Source of the DNA: an uncultured Clostridia bacterium | GTDB taxonomy: Bacteria; Bacillota; Clostridia; Oscillospirales; QAKW01 | Length of the DNA: 5,600 bases | Assembly: GCA_944387905.1 (NCBI GenBank) | Contig: CALXGU010000112.1 | Location: 1-5,600, forward strand | Reading direction: 5' to 3' | In this document: positions 1 to 5,086 of the stretch, piece by piece | Position numbering within the stretch: the first letter of the stretch is position 1 | How the letters are laid out: each line of letters opens with the position of its first letter | Made by a program: the position numbers and the translations under genes | Notes under the pieces: generated by a model | Database searches by the model: none | The model's input: the letters and a program-made list of their open reading frames with translations, nothing else | Told to the model about the DNA's origin: nothing

Positions 1-439
1 CAGCCAAAAATGCGTTTATGTGATTACGTTTTGAAGCAAGTTTTTTGCCGGTCAGCAAACGCAGTTTTTCCGACTCATAAATATAATCAAAAGCCCGTGT
101 ATCTTCAGAAAAGTCGAACTTGCCGCCAAGGCATTCCTCGATCATATGTTTGTCTTTCTCGGACAGCGAGAGCAGTTTGAGCTTTGAAAATGAGCAGTCC
201 AGGAAATTCAATGCATATTTCACAGCATCGCTGCTGCCTATGGGCATGTAAAATTTATGAAGCTTAGGATAACCGAATACGATCAGGTCATCAGCGGCAA
301 AAATTTCAAGACCCGCGGCACTTCCCCAACAGTACATATTACCGAATGTATATTCGCAGAATCTTATATCAGAATTTTTTAAAATTCTATCAGTAAATTT
401 TTTATCGTCAGTTGATATTTTGTGAAAGTCTATCTCCAT
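1..439 (-). CDS. DUF2156 (phosphatidylglycerol lysyltransferase C-terminal-like) protein, N-terminal part
   Basis: This is the amino-terminal 146 residues of a protein whose 3' end lies beyond the left edge of the window. I translated the frame from the ATG at 439 to the edge without meeting a stop. It begins MEIDFHKIST. Around residues 119-142 it carries a YIYESEKL...GKK...SKRNHIN stretch, which I recognise from the DUF2156/COG4866 family. That family has a GNAT-like fold related to the C-terminal domain of aminoacyl-phosphatidylglycerol synthases (MprF-like). In the short stand-alone members the substrate is generally unknown, so no reaction is assigned. The start is supported by an AAGGA Shine-Dalgarno 5 nt upstream (445-449). 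The ATG lies inside the last codons of tmk, giving a 32-nt overlap and implying translational coupling. There is no signal peptide or membrane segment in the visible part, which suggests a cytosolic protein. The family call is good; the function is not known. Confidence 0.8.
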   Translation of the reverse strand, partial: MEIDFHKISTDDKKFTDRILKNSDIRFCEYTFGNMYCWGSAAGLEIFAADDLIVFGYPKLHKFYMPIGSSDAVKYALNFLDCSFSKLKLLSLSEKDKHMIEECLGGKFDFSEDTRAFDYIYESEKLRLLTGKKLASKRNHINAFLA

Positions 440-1094
440 AAAAATCCTTCAATTTATCATATACCAGTTTAAAAGCTTCAGCCGGAGAAAGCATATTCCT
501 CCCGGAACAGGGACAGACCACCTGCCAGCCCAGTTTTTTTGCGGCATACAATGCTGCAGCCCGGCTTTTTTCAAGATACTTTGTATCCTTCTCATGAATA
601 TCTTTTTTGGATTCGTCGCCTTTGTATCTGCCTGCTATCAGACGCTGTGATATTTCCGGCGAAACATCAAGATAAATCACAATATCGGGACGCGGCAGCC
701 CCAGTTTCGTAAATTCAAAATCATAGAGCCAATCAAGGTAATCGTCGCGGGCTTTGCCGTCAAGCTTTGAAGCCTGATGTACAGCGTTTGAGGTAGTATA
801 GCGGTCGGCTATTATCCATACCCCGTTTTTTAGATCCTGCTCCCATACCGATTTATAGCTTGCGTATCTGTCGACAGCATAGAAAGCGGAAGCGGCATAA
901 GCGTTGACGTCATCGGGCTTTGAGCCGAATTTGCCGGAAAGATACATTTTTACGAGCGCTGATGAATCACTGTCGTAATCCGGAAAAGATATTTTGCGCA
1001 CTTTTTTGCCGCTTTGTTTGAGTGTTTGTTCAAGCATGGCGGCGTTAGTGGCTTTGCCGCTGCCGTCCAGACCCTCTATTACAATAAGAGGCAT
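408..1094 (-). CDS. tmk: Thymidylate kinase (dTMP kinase)
   Basis: Tmk phosphorylates dTMP to dTDP with ATP, a cytosolic and normally essential step towards dTTP. The 228-residue protein is slightly longer than the usual 200-215. A P-loop sits at residues 8-16 (GLDGSGKAT), after the IVIEG strand typical of the family. FPDYDS at 37-42 matches the family's substrate-side FPR/FPxYDS motif. The AVDRY segment at 73-77 and the DRY motif at 97-99 fit the nucleotide-binding arginines. PDIVIYLDV at 136-144 and the charged stretch from 151 to about 171 fit the late beta strand and LID region. The Walker A Ser/Thr that normally follows the lysine is Ala15 here, with Thr16 next. The gene starts 1 nt after the thyX stop codon, with an AAGGCGGG ribosome binding site (1103-1110) inside the end of thyX. 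Its product acts directly on the ThyX product. Its own end overlaps the next gene by 32 nt. Confidence 0.95.
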   Translation of the reverse strand: MPLIVIEGLDGSGKATNAAMLEQTLKQSGKKVRKISFPDYDSDSSALVKMYLSGKFGSKPDDVNAYAASAFYAVDRYASYKSVWEQDLKNGVWIIADRYTTSNAVHQASKLDGKARDDYLDWLYDFEFTKLGLPRPDIVIYLDVSPEISQRLIAGRYKGDESKKDIHEKDTKYLEKSRAAALYAAKKLGWQVVCPCSGRNMLSPAEAFKLVYDKLKDFYGDRLSQNIN

Positions 1095-1095
1095 A

Positions 1096-1845
1096 TTACT
1101 TACCCGCCTTTTTAAACTTTTCTCGTACTTCCTGTGCTTTATTGCAGCTCATTTTACCCTCTGAGCAAGCTCCGCGGACACAGGACGGACCCGCATCACG
1201 GAAAACTGCCGGCGCGACCTGTTTTACCAGCATCAGCATCTGGAAAGCAAGCTCACGGATCTCCCACTGCGCACGGTTGCAGCAGCGCAGTTTGAAAAAG
1301 TTCATAAGAGATCTTGCGTTCATGGTGACTATCATTTTGGTAGTGCAAGCGTTGGGAAGTACATATCTTGCGTCTTCTATTGCCTTTTTTTCAGCGGATT
1401 TTTCGTCCATTCCGCTCTCGATATTTGCTTTTTTCAGCATATCGGCAAGGGTGTTGTAAGAAGTGGCAATATCCTGCATTGTCGCAAGATATATTTTTTT
1501 TGCTTCGGTATTATCTGCTATCTGAGGCGGGGTTATGAATTCAAAATCAAATTCTTTTACGTATCTCTGGCTTTGAACGCTGAATGATGCATGACGGTGA
1601 CGGGTGATCTGAGCCAACAGTGAGCGAGATACGTTTTCGATACCGAAGGTGAAGTTCATATGCTCCATCGGACTTTCATGTCCCAGACCGGACAGCATCT
1701 CTATAAAACTTTCGGTTTTCTGTTCGGTAAGGCCGTCCATAACAGTGTCGATATCCGCGCGGGCATAGCACAGCTTTGCAGCTGCTGCCATTATTTTCTG
1801 GGGTTGTGGCGTGTATGTTAAAAGTGTTACTTTAAGCTCCGGCAT
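1096..1845 (-). CDS. thyX: Flavin-dependent thymidylate synthase ThyX
   Basis: ThyX converts dUMP to dTMP with methylenetetrahydrofolate as carbon donor and FAD/NAD(P)H as reductant, so unlike ThyA it does not consume folate as reductant. The signature RHRX7S is intact at residues 82-92 (RHRHASFSVQS), followed by QRYV. Other family landmarks are GHESPMEH at 55-62, DARYVLP at 158-164, NARSL at 176-180 and FKLR at 184-187. At 249 residues it is longer than minimal ThyX proteins of about 220. The extra length lies in a helical insert at about 113-157 and a C-terminal tail. The tail carries Cys222, Cys227 and Cys234 (CX4CX6C), besides Cys188-Cys189. The enzyme is expected to be a cytosolic homotetramer. 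The start is fixed by AGGAG at 1854-1858, 8 nt upstream. The ATG lies in the end of the preceding glycosyltransferase gene (14-nt overlap), and tmk follows after 1 nt, so the pathway steps are adjacent. Confidence 0.97.
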   Translation of the reverse strand: MPELKVTLLTYTPQPQKIMAAAAKLCYARADIDTVMDGLTEQKTESFIEMLSGLGHESPMEHMNFTFGIENVSRSLLAQITRHRHASFSVQSQRYVKEFDFEFITPPQIADNTEAKKIYLATMQDIATSYNTLADMLKKANIESGMDEKSAEKKAIEDARYVLPNACTTKMIVTMNARSLMNFFKLRCCNRAQWEIRELAFQMLMLVKQVAPAVFRDAGPSCVRGACSEGKMSCNKAQEVREKFKKAGK

Positions 1846-2575
1846 TTTTTTCTCTCCTTTTCAGTTCCTGTTTAGCGAGCTTTACGACCCGCGGGATTTT
1901 TATCATGCGTGAAAACCGCCATGGTTCTTTCATAAGCCTGTACAGCCATTCAGCCTTGCATTTGATCATAAAATCGGGTGCGCGTCTGACATTTCCGGCA
2001 TATACGTCAAGACTGCCGCCCAGGCCCAGCATTATGCTGACTCTGAGCTTGTCCTTGTTTTCCGCCATCCATTTCTCCTGCTTGGGCGCTCCCAGACATA
2101 CCCACAATATATCGGCTCCGCTGTCATTTATCTGATTTATAATTTCATCGTTCTGATCGGGCGTGAAATAACCGTCGCGGGTACCGCATACCGTAAGTCC
2201 GGGGATTTTTTCACAAAGATTTTTTGCCGCGCATTCCGCGACACCGGGCTTTGCTCCGAATAGGAATACCGGACTTTCCTTTTTTGCGGCAACTTTAAGC
2301 AGATTATATCCCAGATCGCAGCCTGCAACTTTTTCTTTTAGCGGTGTTTTCAGTATTTTGGCGGCAGCAAGCACACCTACTCCGTCGGCACAGACAAAAG
2401 ACGCTTTTTGGATCGCCTCTGCAAGCTCATGATCGTTTTCGCACATGAGCAGTATCTCGGCGTTTGGTGTCACTACAATATTGCAGCCTTTGCTGCCAAG
2501 ATACTGAGAAACCGTATCTACGGCTTCATCCATTGTCGCATTATCGACATTTACGCCCAGAATATTATATTTCAT
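1832..2575 (-). CDS. WecG/TagA/CpsF-family glycosyltransferase (GT26)
   Basis: Members of this family transfer ManNAc or ManNAcA to a polyprenyl-diphosphate-linked GlcNAc. This is an early step in wall teichoic acid (TagA), enterobacterial common antigen (WecG) or capsule synthesis, on the cytoplasmic face of the membrane. The 247-residue length is typical. Conserved blocks are TPNAE at 36-40, ADGVGV at 63-68 (Asp64 corresponds to the proposed catalytic Asp), GAKPGVAE at 107-114, DGYF at 134-137, LGAPKQEKW at 161-169 and GLGGSLDVYAGNVRRAP at 184-200. EWLYRL...EPWR at 209-220 leads into a very basic tail to residue 247, matching the C-terminal appendage linked to membrane docking in TagA. The usual Arg in the RVxGxD motif is Lys82 here (KVAGCD). 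A GGAGG ribosome binding site (2581-2585) lies 5 nt before the ATG. It is the first gene of the minus operon. Whether it acts in teichoic acid or another glycan cannot be told from the sequence, so no symbol is given. Confidence 0.92.
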   Translation of the reverse strand: MKYNILGVNVDNATMDEAVDTVSQYLGSKGCNIVVTPNAEILLMCENDHELAEAIQKASFVCADGVGVLAAAKILKTPLKEKVAGCDLGYNLLKVAAKKESPVFLFGAKPGVAECAAKNLCEKIPGLTVCGTRDGYFTPDQNDEIINQINDSGADILWVCLGAPKQEKWMAENKDKLRVSIMLGLGGSLDVYAGNVRRAPDFMIKCKAEWLYRLMKEPWRFSRMIKIPRVVKLAKQELKRREKNAGA

Positions 2576-2602
2576 AGCCGCCTCCGTTTTGTTAATACTA
2601 AT

Positions 2603-2631
2603 ATTGTAACAAATGGTTAAACCAAATTCAA
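2603..2631 (-). promoter_or_regulatory. Sigma-A promoter P2 of the minus-strand operon
   Basis: On the minus strand TTGAAT (2626-2631, 4 of 6) is followed after 17 nt by TACAAT (2603-2608, 5 of 6), with TGT immediately upstream as an extended -10. The predicted start is near 2596, about 20 nt before the ATG. Its -35 coincides with the expected start point of P1, so the two would be tandem and might interfere. The spacer contains the inverted repeat TGGTT-A-AACCA (2614-2624). Confidence 0.55.
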
Positions 2632-2636
2632 CAGAT

Positions 2637-2665
2637 ATTATAAAAAGTTATCTTATTAGTGCCAA
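2637..2665 (-). promoter_or_regulatory. Sigma-A promoter P1 of the minus-strand operon
   Basis: Read on the minus strand, TTGGCA (2660-2665, 5 of 6 to the -35 consensus) is followed after exactly 17 nt by TATAAT (2637-2642, a perfect -10). The predicted transcription start is near 2630, giving a leader of about 54 nt before the ATG at 2575. By consensus this is the better of the two candidates for this operon. Confidence 0.7.
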
Positions 2666-2699
2666 AGACAACCGCGTTTTTTGACAAAACTACCAAAAA

Positions 2700-2715
2700 A
2701 CACAATATATATTAG
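2700..2715 (+). promoter_or_regulatory. NrdR box 1 (upstream, weaker)
   Basis: The 16-mer ACACAATATATATTAG matches the published NrdR-box pattern acaCwAtATaTwGtgt at 13 of 16 positions by my hand alignment; the mismatches are all in the right half. NrdR is the Zn/ATP-cone repressor of ribonucleotide reductase genes and usually binds paired boxes. This copy lies just upstream of the nrdD -35, 33 bp from box 2. Confidence 0.7.
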
Positions 2716-2727
2716 TCAAAAAGACTA

Positions 2728-2756
2728 TTGACATACAATATTTAGTGTGATATTCT
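2728..2756 (+). promoter_or_regulatory. Sigma-A promoter of nrdD
   Basis: TTGACA (2728-2733, perfect -35) is followed after a 17-nt spacer by TATTCT (2751-2756, 4 of 6), preceded by TGA as an extended -10 (2748-2750). Transcription should start near 2763, giving a leader of about 40 nt. The perfect -35 and extended -10 predict a strong promoter when NrdR is off. Confidence 0.8.
2733..2748 (+). promoter_or_regulatory. NrdR box 2 (between -35 and -10 of nrdD)
   Basis: The 16-mer ATACAATATTTAGTGT matches the NrdR-box pattern at 14 of 16 positions by hand alignment. It lies in the spacer of the nrdD promoter, overlapping the last base of the -35 and the TG of the extended -10. Bound NrdR would therefore exclude RNA polymerase. 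The position, the spacing to box 1 and the downstream target (nrdD) all agree with NrdR control. The nrdR gene itself is not in this window. Confidence 0.8.
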
Positions 2757-2791
2757 ATTTATGCTAAAAAAAGAAATTAACTGTTAAGCTT

Positions 2792-2797
2792 GGAGGG
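2792..2797 (+). promoter_or_regulatory. Ribosome binding site that fixes the nrdD start
   Basis: GGAGGG lies 4 nt before the ATG at 2802. The frame is also open from a TTG at 2790, but that codon overlaps the Shine-Dalgarno itself and has no site of its own. The ATG is therefore chosen. Confidence 0.9.
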
Positions 2798-2801
2798 CGA
2801 C

Positions 2802-4976
2802 ATGAAAATCATTAAAAGAAGCGGTACGGAAGTGCCGTTTGACAGACGGAAAATAGAAATCGCGGTCACCAAGGCAAATGAGAGCGTGATACCAAGTGAG
2901 CGGATGAGCGAAATACAAATAAAACGTATAGCGGAGGACGTAGAAAACGCGGCGCTGAATATGAACAGATCTTTGTCTGTTGAGGAAATTCAGGATATGG
3001 TCGAAGACCAGATAATGAATCAGCGTGCTTTTTCAGTTGCGCGCAGATATATAACATATCGCTATACGCGCGAGCTTGTGCGCAAATCCAACACGACCGA
3101 TGACCAGATATTGACGCTTATCGAGTGCAACAACGAAGAGGTAAAACAGGAAAATTCAAATAAAAACCCGACTGTAAACAGCGTACAGCGTGATTACATG
3201 GCGGGCGAAGTCAGCAAGGATATAACGCGCAGGATACTTCTGCCTCAGGATATAGTGTCTGCACATGACGAGGGTATTATCCATTTTCATGACGCGGATT
3301 ATTTCGCGCAGCATATGCATAACTGCGATCTTGTAAATCTCGAGGATATGCTTCAGAATGGTACGGTAATAAGCGGCACGCTTATAGAAAAGCCGCATTC
3401 ATTTTCGACCGCGTGCAATATCGCTACGCAGATAATAGCGCAGGTTGCTTCCAGCCAGTACGGCGGCCAATCGATAAGCCTTACCCATCTTGCGCCGTTT
3501 GTGGATATAAGCAGAAAGAAGATAGCAAAAGAGGTCAAAGAAGAGTTTGAAAGCGCCGGAGTGAGCGTTGCAAAGGATATTCTGGATAAGATCGTTGAGA
3601 ACAGGCTTCGCGATGAGATACGCCGCGGCGTGCAGACTATTCAGTATCAGGTCGTGACACTTATGACAACAAACGGACAGGCTCCGTTTGTCACGGTTTT
3701 CATGTACCTGAACGAGGCGAGAAACGAACAGGAAAAAGCAGATCTTGCGATGATAATAGAAGAGACGTTGAATCAGCGCTGTCAGGGTGTCAAGAATCAG
3801 AGCGGTGTATGGATAACTCCGGCATTCCCCAAGCTGATATATGTGCTTGAGGAGGATAATGTAACTCCCGACAGCAAGTACTATTATCTTACAAAGCTTG
3901 CTGCAAAATGCACGGCAAAACGTATGGTACCTGATTATATATCTGAAAAGATAATGCTTCAGAACAAGATAGATAAAAACGGCAACGGCAACTGTTATAC
4001 CTGTATGGGCTGCCGCAGCTTTTTGACACCGTATGTAGATGAAAACGGCAAACCGAAGTATTACGGCAGGTTTAATCAGGGAGTTGTGACGGTAAATCTT
4101 GTTGATATCGGACTTTCGGCCAATAAGGATATGGAGCGGTTCTGGCAGATATTCGATGAGCGTATGGAGCTTTGTCACAGAGCGCTTCAGTGCAGGCATG
4201 AACGTCTTACCGGCACTTTGTCAGACGCGGCGCCGATATTGTGGCAGCACGGTGCGCTGCTTCGTTTAAAAAGCGGCGAGACGATAGACAAATATCTGCA
4301 CGGAGGATATTCGACACTCTCGCTTGGATACGCAGGACTCTGGGAATGTGTATACAGTCTGATAGGCAAAAAGCTTACCGAGAAGGAAGGCAAACAGCTC
4401 GGCCTTGAAATAATGCGCAAGCTCAACGAGTATACCGCAAAATGGAAAGCCGCGGAGAATATAGATTACAGTCTTTACGGCACTCCGCTTGAAAGTACTA
4501 CCTATAAATTTGCCAAATGCCTGCAAAAGCGTTTCGGAATCATCAAGGGCGTAACTGATAAGACGTATATCACAAACAGCTATCATATACATGTTACAGA
4601 GCCGATAGATGCGTTTGAAAAGCTTGCGCTTGAATCGAAATTCCAGGCGCTGTCGCCCGGAGGCGCAATATCATATATAGAAGTCCCCAACATGAACGAT
4701 AATCTTGACGCGGTCATGGAGGTCATGAAGTTTATCTATGACAATATCATGTATGCGGAACTCAACACAAAGAGTGATTACTGTCAGGTCTGCGGCTATG
4801 ACGGAGAAATACAGATAGTTGAGGAAGATAAAAAGCTTGTATGGGAATGCCCGAATTGTAAAAACCGCGATCAGGCCAAAATGAATGTAGCGCGCCGCAC
4901 CTGCGGATATATCGGCACCCAATTTTGGAATCAGGGCAGAACACAGGAGATAAAAGAACGGGTACTGCATCTGTAA
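2802..4976 (+). CDS. nrdD: Anaerobic (class III) ribonucleoside-triphosphate reductase
   Basis: NrdD makes dNTPs from NTPs by glycyl-radical chemistry under strict anoxia. The 724-residue protein has the full family layout. An N-terminal ATP-cone (about 1-92, with VPFDRRKIEIAV at 11-22) senses ATP/dATP and sets overall activity. The ten-stranded barrel core follows. Cys175 (HMHNCDLVNLEDM) and Cys404 (MGCRSFL) match the two active-site cysteines of the phage T4 and E. coli enzymes; having both suggests the formate-dependent subclass. The C-terminal Zn site is Cys661/Cys664 and Cys683/Cys686 (CX2C-X18-CX2C). The glycyl-radical motif RTCGYIG places the radical on Gly702. A short tail ends at 724. 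The start is the ATG with GGAGGG 4 nt upstream. The activase gene nrdG follows 110 nt downstream, past a terminator-like hairpin. Paired NrdR boxes at the promoter predict repression when dATP is plentiful. No frameshift or missing catalytic residue is seen. Confidence 0.98.
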   Translation: MKIIKRSGTEVPFDRRKIEIAVTKANESVIPSERMSEIQIKRIAEDVENAALNMNRSLSVEEIQDMVEDQIMNQRAFSVARRYITYRYTRELVRKSNTTDDQILTLIECNNEEVKQENSNKNPTVNSVQRDYMAGEVSKDITRRILLPQDIVSAHDEGIIHFHDADYFAQHMHNCDLVNLEDMLQNGTVISGTLIEKPHSFSTACNIATQIIAQVASSQYGGQSISLTHLAPFVDISRKKIAKEVKEEFESAGVSVAKDILDKIVENRLRDEIRRGVQTIQYQVVTLMTTNGQAPFVTVFMYLNEARNEQEKADLAMIIEETLNQRCQGVKNQSGVWITPAFPKLIYVLEEDNVTPDSKYYYLTKLAAKCTAKRMVPDYISEKIMLQNKIDKNGNGNCYTCMGCRSFLTPYVDENGKPKYYGRFNQGVVTVNLVDIGLSANKDMERFWQIFDERMELCHRALQCRHERLTGTLSDAAPILWQHGALLRLKSGETIDKYLHGGYSTLSLGYAGLWECVYSLIGKKLTEKEGKQLGLEIMRKLNEYTAKWKAAENIDYSLYGTPLESTTYKFAKCLQKRFGIIKGVTDKTYITNSYHIHVTEPIDAFEKLALESKFQALSPGGAISYIEVPNMNDNLDAVMEVMKFIYDNIMYAELNTKSDYCQVCGYDGEIQIVEEDKKLVWECPNCKNRDQAKMNVARRTCGYIGTQFWNQGRTQEIKERVLHL

Positions 4977-5009
4977 ACATTTATTTGACAGCCGATTATT
5001 GTCTGATAC

Positions 5010-5050
5010 TTAATAAGGGACGGCTTATGCTGTCCCTTATTAATAATTTT
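5010..5050 (+). terminator. Intrinsic terminator/attenuator between nrdD and nrdG
   Basis: The arms 5010-5024 and 5029-5043 form a 15-bp stem with one G-U pair and a TTAT loop. The core AATAAGGGAC/GTCCCTTATT is perfect. It is followed by TAATTTT (5044-5050), a moderate U-tract. It sits 33 nt after the nrdD stop codon. No convincing promoter was seen between it and nrdG, so it may be a leaky terminator or 3'-end stabiliser that lowers nrdG expression relative to nrdD. Confidence 0.75.
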
Positions 5051-5086
5051 ATACAAAAAAGCACGGTTTGAAGAATTGGAGGACAT

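Larger units (their letters stand above)
2576..2801. promoter_or_regulatory. Divergent control region between the glycosyltransferase operon and nrdD
   Basis: This 226-base, AT-rich stretch has no gene. From left to right it holds the ribosome binding site and two tandem minus-strand promoters for the glycosyltransferase-thyX-tmk operon (about 2603-2665). It then holds two NrdR-like boxes, a strong plus-strand promoter (2700-2756), and the nrdD leader with its ribosome binding site. Each element is listed separately below. No riboswitch or small RNA fold was recognised in it. Confidence 0.85.

Noticed and set aside
1142..1459. A 105-codon plus-strand open frame opposite thyX.
   Set aside because: It is antisense to the conserved ThyX coding sequence, with no recognisable family and no credible ribosome binding site.
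2681..2713. A second TTGACA (2681-2686) as an upstream nrdD promoter.
   Set aside because: The best -10-like hexamer, TATATT, is 21 nt away and the 17-nt position reads only AATATA. The 2728-2756 promoter is far better.
2713..2727. Inverted repeat TAGTC-AAAAA-GACTA between the two NrdR boxes, as a hairpin or third operator.
   Set aside because: The stem is only 5 bp and it lies upstream of the transcription start, so it is not an RNA hairpin. It is too short to claim as an operator without conservation.
2761..2787. An eight-codon upstream frame (MLKKEINC) just before the nrdD ribosome binding site, as a possible leader peptide.
   Set aside because: It has no ribosome binding site, and its ATG falls at or before the predicted transcription start near 2763, so it is probably not in the mRNA as a usable start.
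3399..4199. A 266-codon open frame on the minus strand inside nrdD.
   Set aside because: It is antisense to a highly conserved coding region, has no Shine-Dalgarno before its ATG, and its translation resembles no family I know. It is a shadow of nrdD codon usage.
4985..5012. A perfect TTGACA (4985-4990) after nrdD, as the -35 of an nrdG promoter.
   Set aside because: No acceptable -10 lies 16-18 nt downstream; GATACT (5005-5010) is only 14 nt away. Any transcript would also run straight into the 5010-5043 hairpin.
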